A DNA stretch of 64,000 bases from Anomaloglossus baeobatrachus (taxonomy: Eukaryota; Chordata; Amphibia; Anura; Aromobatidae): the NCBI RefSeq assembly GCF_048569485.1, contig NW_027442234.1, positions 62,001 to 126,000 of the forward strand, given 5' to 3'. A program made the translations under genes and the position numbers. Position 1 is the first letter of the stretch, and the number at the start of each line of letters is the position of its first letter. The notes under the pieces were generated by a model. The model had not been told where the DNA came from, ran no database searches, and was given only the letters and a program-made list of their open reading frames with translations. This document shows positions 36,256-50,306 of the stretch, piece by piece.

Positions 36256-37645
36256 CTTCTTAACCCAGTTTCCAAAAGCAGAACTCAATTCACCTGATTC
36301 ATATTAGCCCGATTTAATGAATTGGAAGAAAGCATACGTCTTCATATGCACCTCAATTTGGCCCATTCACTTTTCACACTTCCTCCTTTTGTTTTTTATC
36401 TTTCACACTTTTGACTTTCTTTATTCATCCAAATAGCAAACTCATCACCACTCAACCTGACCAACTCGGCTATGTCCCCGTGCTGCAGTTCTCTGTCTTA
36501 TCTAGATCATTTGCAATTGAATGGAATAGATCCCTTTTGGACAAAGTGGATTCACCTGCTGCTGCAGTGACCACAGGTGTGATAACATCTAGAATTGGCA
36601 TCTGGTGCGATCTCTCCGCTTCCACTCCAAAGAAAGTTACCTGTTTATTCCTATCATGCATTGGTTTTTGGGGTTTTCTTTGAGTAATGATGATCTCTTT
36701 AGTAGTCTGTTGGCGCCCTCTCCTGGAGGAATAGTTTGCTTGCTCTTGGACATTCTAAAAGAGAGGTCATGATAGACATTGAGCTTCTGAGCTCAATTGG
36801 GGACAGTCATGGGTGATGAATGTTTGCAACCTACTGCGAAGCCTCATACCGCAATATAAGGAACGTCAAATACTAAGAAAGGGCGGCCTATGAAAGAATT
36901 ACTACTTTCAATAAGTACACTTAAACGGCTAATTGGGAATAGAAAAACTGTAAAAAGCCCTCTGAGAAAGCCCCCCTCTAACCTTTGATAGTAAGCTTTT
37001 CTGTAGTCTGCCTGTTGATGTATTTTCCGTTTGAACTGTGCACAACATGAAGAGACGGAACACTGGCGGCTTGTCACAATGCCCCCCGATGACATCACAA
37101 TAGCGCTGCTGCCTAGAAAACAAGCTGCGCAGAAGAAGTTGTTCTTTGGGTGGGAGGGTGGGCTAGTGGAAGGAGGGGGCAATCTCTTTTTTTCCCGGGT
37201 GGTAGGGGGATGACAGGAGAAGGGAAGCGGGTGGTGAGAAAGGTACAGAGGGCAGGGTTTGGGGGCTGGGAAGGAAAGGGAAAAGATTAGGGTTTGGGGA
37301 TGATGAAAGGGCTTTCTACGGGTAAGGATGGCAAAGGGTGGCAGTGACGGAAAGTCAGGCAACCTGTCCTGTCCGTCTTTTTGTATCGTGAATTGGAAAG
37401 ACTGCAAGGGGGAGGGGAGTTGCTTGCGCCCTAAAGGAGGAGTTATTCAGATTCATTGCAGTGGGCGGCGGCTGCAAAACGCACCATTCTTCTTGTTTTG
37501 GCTCTGCAAAGCAGCCTTTTCAAGGGTTGGCTTGGGTGACAAAATGTCTTGTGTAGGCGTGGGTTTGTCTCCCTCTCGCTCTCTCTCCCTAAGATGTGTC
37601 CGGCATAGGCCAGGGTGCCACTCGAGGCCCAAACCAATTCTGGTT

Positions 37646-37833
37646 ATCGCTTCTCGGCCTTTTGGCTAAGATCAAGTGTAGTATCTGTTCTTATCAGTTT
37701 AATATCTGATACGTCCCCTATCTGGGGACCATATATTAAATGGATTTTTAGAACAGGGAGATGGAAAAAGAGCTTGCTCTGTCCACTCCACGCATTGACC
37801 TGGTATTGCAGTACCTCCAGGAATGGTGCACCC
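37646..37833 (+). ncRNA. RNU2: U2 snRNA gene, copy 24, variant at nt 179
   Basis: Full length with C to T at 37824, U2 nt 179, in the 3' tail after stem-loop IV (GAACGGTGC becomes GAATGGTGC). All core elements are unchanged. The change is a C-to-T at a CpG, consistent with decay of a methylated C. Function is probably kept. Confidence 0.96.
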
Positions 37834-39223
37834 CTTCTTAACCCAGTTTCCAAAAGCAGAACTCAATTCACCTGATTCATATTAGCCCGATTTAATGAAT
37901 TGGAAGAAAGCATACGTCTTCATATGCACCTCAATTTGGCCCATTCACTTTTCACACTTCCTCCTTTTGTTTTTTATCTTTCACACTTTTGACTTTCTTT
38001 ATTCATCCAAATAGCAAACTCATCACCACTCAACCTGACCAACTCGGCTATGTCCCCGTGCTGCAGTTCTCTGTCTTATCTAGATCATTTGCAATTGAAT
38101 GGAATAGATCCCTTTTGGACAAAGTGGATTCACCTGCTGCTGCAGTGACCACAGGTGTGATAACATCTAGAATTGGCATCTGGTGCGATCTCTCCGCTTC
38201 CACTCCAAAGAAAGTTACCTGTTTATTCCTATCATGCATTGGTTTTTGGGGTTTTCTTTGAGTAATGATGATCTCTTTAGTAGTCTGTTGGCGCCCTCTC
38301 CTGGAGGAATAGTTTGCTTGCTCTTGGACATTCTAAAAGAGAGGTCATGATAGACATTGAGCTTCTGAGCTCAATTGGGGACAGTCATGGGTGATGAATG
38401 TTTGCAACCTACTGCGAAGCCTCATACCGCAATATAAGGAACGTCAAATACTAAGAAAGGGCGGCCTATGAAAGAATTACTACTTTCAATAAGTACACTT
38501 AAACGGCTAATTGGGAATAGAAAAACTGTAAAAAGCCCTCTGAGAAAGCCCCCCTCTAACCTTTGATAGTAAGCTTTTCTGTAGTCTGCCTGTTGATGTA
38601 TTTTCCGTTTGAACTGTGCACAACATGAAGAGACGGAACACTGGCGGCTTGTCACAATGCCCCCCGATGACATCACAATAGCGCTGCTGCCTAGAAAACA
38701 AGCTGCGCAGAAGAAGTTGTTCTTTGGGTGGGAGGGTGGGCTAGTGGAAGGAGGGGGCAATCTCTTTTTTTCCCGGGTGGTAGGGGGATGACAGGAGAAG
38801 GGAAGCGGGTGGTGAGAAAGGTACAGAGGGCAGGGTTTGGGGGCTGGGAAGGAAAGGGAAAAGATTAGGGTTTGGGGATGATGAAAGGGCTTTCTACGGG
38901 TAAGGATGGCAAAGGGTGGCAGTGACGGAAAGTCAGGCAACCTGTCCTGTCCGTCTTTTTGTATCGTGAATTGGAAAGACTGCAAGGGGGAGGGGAGTTG
39001 CTTGCGCCCTAAAGGAGGAGTTATTCAGATTCATTGCAGTGGGCGGCGGCTGCAAAACGCACCATTCTTCTTGTTTTGGCTCTGCAAAGCAGCCTTTTCA
39101 AGGGTTGGCTTGGGTGACAAAATGTCTTGTGTAGGCGTGGGTTTGTCTCCCTCTCGCTCTCTCTCCCTAAGATGTGTCCGGCATAGGCCAGGGTGCCACT
39201 CGAGGCCCAAACCAATTCTGGTT

Positions 39224-39411
39224 ATCGCTTCTCGGCCTTTTGGCTAAGATCAAGTGTAGTATCTGTTCTTATCAGTTTAATATCTGATACGTCCCCTATC
39301 TGGGGACCATATATTAAATGGATTTTTAGAACAGGGAGATGGAAAAAGAGCTTGCTCTGTCCACTCCACGCATTGACCTGGTATTGCAGTACCTCCAGGA
39401 ACGGTGCACCC
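39224..39411 (+). ncRNA. RNU2: U2 snRNA gene, copy 25
   Basis: Intact 188-nt gene; same as copy 1 by eye. Confidence 0.97.
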
Positions 39412-40801
39412 CTTCTTAACCCAGTTTCCAAAAGCAGAACTCAATTCACCTGATTCATATTAGCCCGATTTAATGAATTGGAAGAAAGCATACGTCTTCA
39501 TATGCACCTCAATTTGGCCCATTCACTTTTCACACTTCCTCCTTTTGTTTTTTATCTTTCACACTTTTGACTTTCTTTATTCATCCAAATAGCAAACTCA
39601 TCACCACTCAACCTGACCAACTCGGCTATGTCCCCGTGCTGCAGTTCTCTGTCTTATCTAGATCATTTGCAATTGAATGGAATAGATCCCTTTTGGACAA
39701 AGTGGATTCACCTGCTGCTGCAGTGACCACAGGTGTGATAACATCTAGAATTGGCATCTGGTGCGATCTCTCCGCTTCCACTCCAAAGAAAGTTACCTGT
39801 TTATTCCTATCATGCATTGGTTTTTGGGGTTTTCTTTGAGTAATGATGATCTCTTTAGTAGTCTGTTGGCGCCCTCTCCTGGAGGAATAGTTTGCTTGCT
39901 CTTGGACATTCTAAAAGAGAGGTCATGATAGACATTGAGCTTCTGAGCTCAATTGGGGACAGTCATGGGTGATGAATGTTTGCAACCTACTGCGAAGCCT
40001 CATACCGCAATATAAGGAACGTCAAATACTAAGAAAGGGCGGCCTATGAAAGAATTACTACTTTCAATAAGTACACTTAAACGGCTAATTGGGAATAGAA
40101 AAACTGTAAAAAGCCCTCTGAGAAAGCCCCCCTCTAACCTTTGATAGTAAGCTTTTCTGTAGTCTGCCTGTTGATGTATTTTCCGTTTGAACTGTGCACA
40201 ACATGAAGAGACGGAACACTGGCGGCTTGTCACAATGCCCCCCGATGACATCACAATAGCGCTGCTGCCTAGAAAACAAGCTGCGCAGAAGAAGTTGTTC
40301 TTTGGGTGGGAGGGTGGGCTAGTGGAAGGAGGGGGCAATCTCTTTTTTTCCCGGGTGGTAGGGGGATGACAGGAGAAGGGAAGCGGGTGGTGAGAAAGGT
40401 ACAGAGGGCAGGGTTTGGGGGCTGGGAAGGAAAGGGAAAAGATTAGGGTTTGGGGATGATGAAAGGGCTTTCTACGGGTAAGGATGGCAAAGGGTGGCAG
40501 TGACGGAAAGTCAGGCAACCTGTCCTGTCCGTCTTTTTGTATCGTGAATTGGAAAGACTGCAAGGGGGAGGGGAGTTGCTTGCGCCCTAAAGGAGGAGTT
40601 ATTCAGATTCATTGCAGTGGGCGGCGGCTGCAAAACGCACCATTCTTCTTGTTTTGGCTCTGCAAAGCAGCCTTTTCAAGGGTTGGCTTGGGTGACAAAA
40701 TGTCTTGTGTAGGCGTGGGTTTGTCTCCCTCTCGCTCTCTCTCCCTAAGATGTGTCCGGCATAGGCCAGGGTGCCACTCGAGGCCCAAACCAATTCTGGT
40801 T

Positions 40802-40989
40802 ATCGCTTCTCGGCCTTTTGGCTAAGATCAAGTGTAGTATCTGTTCTTATCAGTTTAATATCTGATACGTCCCCTATCTGGGGACCATATATTAAATGGA
40901 TTTTTAGAACAGGGAGATGGAAAAAGAGCTTGCTCTGTCCACTCCACGCATTGACCTGGTATTGCAGTACCTCCAGGAACGGTGCACCC
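40802..40989 (+). ncRNA. RNU2: U2 snRNA gene, copy 26
   Basis: Intact 188-nt gene; same as copy 1 by eye. Confidence 0.97.
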
Positions 40990-42379
40990 CTTCTTAACCC
41001 AGTTTCCAAAAGCAGAACTCAATTCACCTGATTCATATTAGCCCGATTTAATGAATTGGAAGAAAGCATACGTCTTCATATGCACCTCAATTTGGCCCAT
41101 TCACTTTTCACACTTCCTCCTTTTGTTTTTTATCTTTCACACTTTTGACTTTCTTTATTCATCCAAATAGCAAACTCATCACCACTCAACCTGACCAACT
41201 CGGCTATGTCCCCGTGCTGCAGTTCTCTGTCTTATCTAGATCATTTGCAATTGAATGGAATAGATCCCTTTTGGACAAAGTGGATTCACCTGCTGCTGCA
41301 GTGACCACAGGTGTGATAACATCTAGAATTGGCATCTGGTGCGATCTCTCCGCTTCCACTCCAAAGAAAGTTACCTGTTTATTCCTATCATGCATTGGTT
41401 TTTGGGGTTTTCTTTGAGTAATGATGATCTCTTTAGTAGTCTGTTGGCGCCCTCTCCTGGAGGAATAGTTTGCTTGCTCTTGGACATTCTAAAAGAGAGG
41501 TCATGATAGACATTGAGCTTCTGAGCTCAATTGGGGACAGTCATGGGTGATGAATGTTTGCAACCTACTGCGAAGCCTCATACCGCAATATAAGGAACGT
41601 CAAATACTAAGAAAGGGCGGCCTATGAAAGAATTACTACTTTCAATAAGTACACTTAAACGGCTAATTGGGAATAGAAAAACTGTAAAAAGCCCTCTGAG
41701 AAAGCCCCCCTCTAACCTTTGATAGTAAGCTTTTCTGTAGTCTGCCTGTTGATGTATTTTCCGTTTGAACTGTGCACAACATGAAGAGACGGAACACTGG
41801 CGGCTTGTCACAATGCCCCCCGATGACATCACAATAGCGCTGCTGCCTAGAAAACAAGCTGCGCAGAAGAAGTTGTTCTTTGGGTGGGAGGGTGGGCTAG
41901 TGGAAGGAGGGGGCAATCTCTTTTTTTCCCGGGTGGTAGGGGGATGACAGGAGAAGGGAAGCGGGTGGTGAGAAAGGTACAGAGGGCAGGGTTTGGGGGC
42001 TGGGAAGGAAAGGGAAAAGATTAGGGTTTGGGGATGATGAAAGGGCTTTCTACGGGTAAGGATGGCAAAGGGTGGCAGTGACGGAAAGTCAGGCAACCTG
42101 TCCTGTCCGTCTTTTTGTATCGTGAATTGGAAAGACTGCAAGGGGGAGGGGAGTTGCTTGCGCCCTAAAGGAGGAGTTATTCAGATTCATTGCAGTGGGC
42201 GGCGGCTGCAAAACGCACCATTCTTCTTGTTTTGGCTCTGCAAAGCAGCCTTTTCAAGGGTTGGCTTGGGTGACAAAATGTCTTGTGTAGGCGTGGGTTT
42301 GTCTCCCTCTCGCTCTCTCTCCCTAAGATGTGTCCGGCATAGGCCAGGGTGCCACTCGAGGCCCAAACCAATTCTGGTT

Positions 42380-42567
42380 ATCGCTTCTCGGCCTTTTGGC
42401 TAAGATCAAGTGTAGTATCTGTTCTTATCAGTTTAATATCTGATACGTCCCCTATCTGGGGACCATATATTAAATGGATTTTTAGAACAGGGAGATGGAA
42501 AAAGAGCTTGCTCTGTCCACTCCACGCATTGACCTGGTATTGCAGTACCTCCAGGAACGGTGCACCC
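42380..42567 (+). ncRNA. RNU2: U2 snRNA gene, copy 27
   Basis: Intact 188-nt gene; same as copy 1 by eye. Confidence 0.97.
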
Positions 42568-43957
42568 CTTCTTAACCCAGTTTCCAAAAGCAGAACTCAA
42601 TTCACCTGATTCATATTAGCCCGATTTAATGAATTGGAAGAAAGCATACGTCTTCATATGCACCTCAATTTGGCCCATTCACTTTTCACACTTCCTCCTT
42701 TTGTTTTTTATCTTTCACACTTTTGACTTTCTTTATTCATCCAAATAGCAAACTCATCACCACTCAACCTGACCAACTCGGCTATGTCCCCGTGCTGCAG
42801 TTCTCTGTCTTATCTAGATCATTTGCAATTGAATGGAATAGATCCCTTTTGGACAAAGTGGATTCACCTGCTGCTGCAGTGACCACAGGTGTGATAACAT
42901 CTAGAATTGGCATCTGGTGCGATCTCTCCGCTTCCACTCCAAAGAAAGTTACCTGTTTATTCCTATCATGCATTGGTTTTTGGGGTTTTCTTTGAGTAAT
43001 GATGATCTCTTTAGTAGTCTGTTGGCGCCCTCTCCTGGAGGAATAGTTTGCTTGCTCTTGGACATTCTAAAAGAGAGGTCATGATAGACATTGAGCTTCT
43101 GAGCTCAATTGGGGACAGTCATGGGTGATGAATGTTTGCAACCTACTGCGAAGCCTCATACCGCAATATAAGGAACGTCAAATACTAAGAAAGGGCGGCC
43201 TATGAAAGAATTACTACTTTCAATAAGTACACTTAAACGGCTAATTGGGAATAGAAAAACTGTAAAAAGCCCTCTGAGAAAGCCCCCCTCTAACCTTTGA
43301 TAGTAAGCTTTTCTGTAGTCTGCCTGTTGATGTATTTTCCGTTTGAACTGTGCACAACATGAAGAGACGGAACACTGGCGGCTTGTCACAATGCCCCCCG
43401 ATGACATCACAATAGCGCTGCTGCCTAGAAAACAAGCTGCGCAGAAGAAGTTGTTCTTTGGGTGGGAGGGTGGGCTAGTGGAAGGAGGGGGCAATCTCTT
43501 TTTTTCCCGGGTGGTAGGGGGATGACAGGAGAAGGGAAGCGGGTGGTGAGAAAGGTACAGAGGGCAGGGTTTGGGGGCTGGGAAGGAAAGGGAAAAGATT
43601 AGGGTTTGGGGATGATGAAAGGGCTTTCTACGGGTAAGGATGGCAAAGGGTGGCAGTGACGGAAAGTCAGGCAACCTGTCCTGTCCGTCTTTTTGTATCG
43701 TGAATTGGAAAGACTGCAAGGGGGAGGGGAGTTGCTTGCGCCCTAAAGGAGGAGTTATTCAGATTCATTGCAGTGGGCGGCGGCTGCAAAACGCACCATT
43801 CTTCTTGTTTTGGCTCTGCAAAGCAGCCTTTTCAAGGGTTGGCTTGGGTGACAAAATGTCTTGTGTAGGCGTGGGTTTGTCTCCCTCTCGCTCTCTCTCC
43901 CTAAGATGTGTCCGGCATAGGCCAGGGTGCCACTCGAGGCCCAAACCAATTCTGGTT

Positions 43958-44145
43958 ATCGCTTCTCGGCCTTTTGGCTAAGATCAAGTGTAGTATCTGT
44001 TCTTATCAGTTTAATATCTGATACGTCCCCTATCTGGGGACCATATATTAAATGGATTTTTAGAACAGGGAGATGGAAAAAGAGCTTGCTCTGTCCACTC
44101 CACGCATTGACCTGGTATTGCAGTACCTCCAGGAACGGTGCACCC
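43958..44145 (+). ncRNA. RNU2: U2 snRNA gene, copy 28
   Basis: Intact 188-nt gene; same as copy 1 by eye. Confidence 0.97.
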
Positions 44146-45535
44146 CTTCTTAACCCAGTTTCCAAAAGCAGAACTCAATTCACCTGATTCATATTAGCCC
44201 GATTTAATGAATTGGAAGAAAGCATACGTCTTCATATGCACCTCAATTTGGCCCATTCACTTTTCACACTTCCTCCTTTTGTTTTTTATCTTTCACACTT
44301 TTGACTTTCTTTATTCATCCAAATAGCAAACTCATCACCACTCAACCTGACCAACTCGGCTATGTCCCCGTGCTGCAGTTCTCTGTCTTATCTAGATCAT
44401 TTGCAATTGAATGGAATAGATCCCTTTTGGACAAAGTGGATTCACCTGCTGCTGCAGTGACCACAGGTGTGATAACATCTAGAATTGGCATCTGGTGCGA
44501 TCTCTCCGCTTCCACTCCAAAGAAAGTTACCTGTTTATTCCTATCATGCATTGGTTTTTGGGGTTTTCTTTGAGTAATGATGATCTCTTTAGTAGTCTGT
44601 TGGCGCCCTCTCCTGGAGGAATAGTTTGCTTGCTCTTGGACATTCTAAAAGAGAGGTCATGATAGACATTGAGCTTCTGAGCTCAATTGGGGACAGTCAT
44701 GGGTGATGAATGTTTGCAACCTACTGCGAAGCCTCATACCGCAATATAAGGAACGTCAAATACTAAGAAAGGGCGGCCTATGAAAGAATTACTACTTTCA
44801 ATAAGTACACTTAAACGGCTAATTGGGAATAGAAAAACTGTAAAAAGCCCTCTGAGAAAGCCCCCCTCTAACCTTTGATAGTAAGCTTTTCTGTAGTCTG
44901 CCTGTTGATGTATTTTCCGTTTGAACTGTGCACAACATGAAGAGACGGAACACTGGCGGCTTGTCACAATGCCCCCCGATGACATCACAATAGCGCTGCT
45001 GCCTAGAAAACAAGCTGCGCAGAAGAAGTTGTTCTTTGGGTGGGAGGGTGGGCTAGTGGAAGGAGGGGGCAATCTCTTTTTTTCCCGGGTGGTAGGGGGA
45101 TGACAGGAGAAGGGAAGCGGGTGGTGAGAAAGGTACAGAGGGCAGGGTTTGGGGGCTGGGAAGGAAAGGGAAAAGATTAGGGTTTGGGGATGATGAAAGG
45201 GCTTTCTACGGGTAAGGATGGCAAAGGGTGGCAGTGACGGAAAGTCAGGCAACCTGTCCTGTCCGTCTTTTTGTATCGTGAATTGGAAAGACTGCAAGGG
45301 GGAGGGGAGTTGCTTGCGCCCTAAAGGAGGAGTTATTCAGATTCATTGCAGTGGGCGGCGGCTGCAAAACGCACCATTCTTCTTGTTTTGGCTCTGCAAA
45401 GCAGCCTTTTCAAGGGTTGGCTTGGGTGACAAAATGTCTTGTGTAGGCGTGGGTTTGTCTCCCTCTCGCTCTCTCTCCCTAAGATGTGTCCGGCATAGGC
45501 CAGGGTGCCACTCGAGGCCCAAACCAATTCTGGTT

Positions 45536-45723
45536 ATCGCTTCTCGGCCTTTTGGCTAAGATCAAGTGTAGTATCTGTTCTTATCAGTTTAATATCTGAT
45601 ACGTCCCCTATCTGGGGACCATATATTAAATGGATTTTTAGAACAGGGAGATGGAAAAAGAGCTTGCTCTGTCCACTCCACGCATTGACCTGGTATTGCA
45701 GTACCTCCAGGAACGGTGCACCC
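45536..45723 (+). ncRNA. RNU2: U2 snRNA gene, copy 29
   Basis: Intact. The spacer after it has a T-to-G change at 46253, which breaks one pair of the 8-bp spacer hairpin. Confidence 0.97.
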
Positions 45724-47113
45724 CTTCTTAACCCAGTTTCCAAAAGCAGAACTCAATTCACCTGATTCATATTAGCCCGATTTAATGAATTGGAAGAAAG
45801 CATACGTCTTCATATGCACCTCAATTTGGCCCATTCACTTTTCACACTTCCTCCTTTTGTTTTTTATCTTTCACACTTTTGACTTTCTTTATTCATCCAA
45901 ATAGCAAACTCATCACCACTCAACCTGACCAACTCGGCTATGTCCCCGTGCTGCAGTTCTCTGTCTTATCTAGATCATTTGCAATTGAATGGAATAGATC
46001 CCTTTTGGACAAAGTGGATTCACCTGCTGCTGCAGTGACCACAGGTGTGATAACATCTAGAATTGGCATCTGGTGCGATCTCTCCGCTTCCACTCCAAAG
46101 AAAGTTACCTGTTTATTCCTATCATGCATTGGTTTTTGGGGTTTTCTTTGAGTAATGATGATCTCTTTAGTAGTCTGTTGGCGCCCTCTCCTGGAGGAAT
46201 AGTTTGCTTGCTCTTGGACATTCTAAAAGAGAGGTCATGATAGACATTGAGCGTCTGAGCTCAATTGGGGACAGTCATGGGTGATGAATGTTTGCAACCT
46301 ACTGCGAAGCCTCATACCGCAATATAAGGAACGTCAAATACTAAGAAAGGGCGGCCTATGAAAGAATTACTACTTTCAATAAGTACACTTAAACGGCTAA
46401 TTGGGAATAGAAAAACTGTAAAAAGCCCTCTGAGAAAGCCCCCCTCTAACCTTTGATAGTAAGCTTTTCTGTAGTCTGCCTGTTGATGTATTTTCCGTTT
46501 GAACTGTGCACAACATGAAGAGACGGAACACTGGCGGCTTGTCACAATGCCCCCCGATGACATCACAATAGCGCTGCTGCCTAGAAAACAAGCTGCGCAG
46601 AAGAAGTTGTTCTTTGGGTGGGAGGGTGGGCTAGTGGAAGGAGGGGGCAATCTCTTTTTTTCCCGGGTGGTAGGGGGATGACAGGAGAAGGGAAGCGGGT
46701 GGTGAGAAAGGTACAGAGGGCAGGGTTTGGGGGCTGGGAAGGAAAGGGAAAAGATTAGGGTTTGGGGATGATGAAAGGGCTTTCTACGGGTAAGGATGGC
46801 AAAGGGTGGCAGTGACGGAAAGTCAGGCAACCTGTCCTGTCCGTCTTTTTGTATCGTGAATTGGAAAGACTGCAAGGGGGAGGGGAGTTGCTTGCGCCCT
46901 AAAGGAGGAGTTATTCAGATTCATTGCAGTGGGCGGCGGCTGCAAAACGCACCATTCTTCTTGTTTTGGCTCTGCAAAGCAGCCTTTTCAAGGGTTGGCT
47001 TGGGTGACAAAATGTCTTGTGTAGGCGTGGGTTTGTCTCCCTCTCGCTCTCTCTCCCTAAGATGTGTCCGGCATAGGCCAGGGTGCCACTCGAGGCCCAA
47101 ACCAATTCTGGTT

Positions 47114-47301
47114 ATCGCTTCTCGGCCTTTTGGCTAAGATCAAGTGTAGTATCTGTTCTTATCAGTTTAATATCTGATACGTCCCCTATCTGGGGACCAT
47201 ATATTAAATGGATTTTTAGAACAGGGAGATGGAAAAAGAGCTTGCTCTGTCCACTCCACGCATTGACCTGGTATTGCAGTACCTCCAGGAACGGTGCACC
47301 C
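47114..47301 (+). ncRNA. RNU2: U2 snRNA gene, copy 30
   Basis: Intact 188-nt gene; same as copy 1 by eye. Confidence 0.97.
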
Positions 47302-48691
47302 CTTCTTAACCCAGTTTCCAAAAGCAGAACTCAATTCACCTGATTCATATTAGCCCGATTTAATGAATTGGAAGAAAGCATACGTCTTCATATGCACCTC
47401 AATTTGGCCCATTCACTTTTCACACTTCCTCCTTTTGTTTTTTATCTTTCACACTTTTGACTTTCTTTATTCATCCAAATAGCAAACTCATCACCACTCA
47501 ACCTGACCAACTCGGCTATGTCCCCGTGCTGCAGTTCTCTGTCTTATCTAGATCATTTGCAATTGAATGGAATAGATCCCTTTTGGACAAAGTGGATTCA
47601 CCTGCTGCTGCAGTGACCACAGGTGTGATAACATCTAGAATTGGCATCTGGTGCGATCTCTCCGCTTCCACTCCAAAGAAAGTTACCTGTTTATTCCTAT
47701 CATGCATTGGTTTTTGGGGTTTTCTTTGAGTAATGATGATCTCTTTAGTAGTCTGTTGGCGCCCTCTCCTGGAGGAATAGTTTGCTTGCTCTTGGACATT
47801 CTAAAAGAGAGGTCATGATAGACATTGAGCTTCTGAGCTCAATTGGGGACAGTCATGGGTGATGAATGTTTGCAACCTACTGCGAAGCCTCATACCGCAA
47901 TATAAGGAACGTCAAATACTAAGAAAGGGCGGCCTATGAAAGAATTACTACTTTCAATAAGTACACTTAAACGGCTAATTGGGAATAGAAAAACTGTAAA
48001 AAGCCCTCTGAGAAAGCCCCCCTCTAACCTTTGATAGTAAGCTTTTCTGTAGTCTGCCTGTTGATGTATTTTCCGTTTGAACTGTGCACAACATGAAGAG
48101 ACGGAACACTGGCGGCTTGTCACAATGCCCCCCGATGACATCACAATAGCGCTGCTGCCTAGAAAACAAGCTGCGCAGAAGAAGTTGTTCTTTGGGTGGG
48201 AGGGTGGGCTAGTGGAAGGAGGGGGCAATCTCTTTTTTTCCCGGGTGGTAGGGGGATGACAGGAGAAGGGAAGCGGGTGGTGAGAAAGGTACAGAGGGCA
48301 GGGTTTGGGGGCTGGGAAGGAAAGGGAAAAGATTAGGGTTTGGGGATGATGAAAGGGCTTTCTACGGGTAAGGATGGCAAAGGGTGGCAGTGACGGAAAG
48401 TCAGGCAACCTGTCCTGTCCGTCTTTTTGTATCGTGAATTGGAAAGACTGCAAGGGGGAGGGGAGTTGCTTGCGCCCTAAAGGAGGAGTTATTCAGATTC
48501 ATTGCAGTGGGCGGCGGCTGCAAAACGCACCATTCTTCTTGTTTTGGCTCTGCAAAGCAGCCTTTTCAAGGGTTGGCTTGGGTGACAAAATGTCTTGTGT
48601 AGGCGTGGGTTTGTCTCCCTCTCGCTCTCTCTCCCTAAGATGTGTCCGGCATAGGCCAGGGTGCCACTCGAGGCCCAAACCAATTCTGGTT

Positions 48692-48879
48692 ATCGCTTCT
48701 CGGCCTTTTGGCTAAGATCAAGTGTAGTATCTGTTCTTATCAGTTTAATATCTGATACGTCCCCTATCTGGGGACCATATATTAAATGGATTTTTAGAAC
48801 AGGGAGATGGAAAAAGAGCTTGCTCTGTCCACTCCACGCATTGACCTGGTATTGCAGTACCTCCAGGAACGGTGCACCC
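48692..48879 (+). ncRNA. RNU2: U2 snRNA gene, copy 31
   Basis: Intact; the last whole gene before two neighbouring interrupted copies. Confidence 0.97.
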
Positions 48880-50306
48880 CTTCTTAACCCAGTTTCCAAA
48901 AGCAGAACTCAATTCACCTGATTCATATTAGCCCGATTTAATGAATTGGAAGAAAGCATACGTCTTCATATGCACCTCAATTTGGCCCATTCACTTTTCA
49001 CACTTCCTCCTTTTGTTTTTTATCTTTCACACTTTTGACTTTCTTTATTCATCCAAATAGCAAACTCATCACCACTCAACCTGACCAACTCGGCTATGTC
49101 CCCGTGCTGCAGTTCTCTGTCTTATCTAGATCATTTGCAATTGAATGGAATAGATCCCTTTTGGACAAAGTGGATTCACCTGCTGCTGCAGTGACCACAG
49201 GTGTGATAACATCTAGAATTGGCATCTGGTGCGATCTCTCCGCTTCCACTCCAAAGAAAGTTACCTGTTTATTCCTATCATGCATTGGTTTTTGGGGTTT
49301 TCTTTGAGTAATGATGATCTCTTTAGTAGTCTGTTGGCGCCCTCTCCTGGAGGAATAGTTTGCTTGCTCTTGGACATTCTAAAAGAGAGGTCATGATAGA
49401 CATTGAGCTTCTGAGCTCAATTGGGGACAGTCATGGGTGATGAATGTTTGCAACCTACTGCGAAGCCTCATACCGCAATATAAGGAACGTCAAATACTAA
49501 GAAAGGGCGGCCTATGAAAGAATTACTACTTTCAATAAGTACACTTAAACGGCTAATTGGGAATAGAAAAACTGTAAAAAGCCCTCTGAGAAAGCCCCCC
49601 TCTAACCTTTGATAGTAAGCTTTTCTGTAGTCTGCCTGTTGATGTATTTTCCGTTTGAACTGTGCACAACATGAAGAGACGGAACACTGGCGGCTTGTCA
49701 CAATGCCCCCCGATGACATCACAATAGCGCTGCTGCCTAGAAAACAAGCTGCGCAGAAGAAGTTGTTCTTTGGGTGGGAGGGTGGGCTAGTGGAAGGAGG
49801 GGGCAATCTCTTTTTTTCCCGGGTGGTAGGGGGATGACAGGAGAAGGGAAGCGGGTGGTGAGAAAGGTACAGAGGGCAGGGTTTGGGGGCTGGGAAGGAA
49901 AGGGAAAAGATTAGGGTTTGGGGATGATGAAAGGGCTTTCTACGGGTAAGGATGGCAAAGGGTGGCAGTGACGGAAAGTCAGGCAACCTGTCCTGTCCGT
50001 CTTTTTGTATCGTGAATTGGAAAGACTGCAAGGGGGAGGGGAGTTGCTTGCGCCCTAAAGGAGGAGTTATTCAGATTCATTGCAGTGGGCGGCGGCTGCA
50101 AAACGCACCATTCTTCTTGTTTTGGCTCTGCAAAGCAGCCTTTTCAAGGGTTGGCTTGGGTGACAAAATGTCTTGTGTAGGCGTGGGTTTGTCTCCCTCT
50201 CGCTCTCTCTCCCTAAGATGTGTCCGGCATAGGCCAGGGTGCCACTCGAGGCCCAAACCAATTCTGGTTATCGCTTCTCGGCCTTTTGGCTAAGATCAAG
50301 TGTAGT

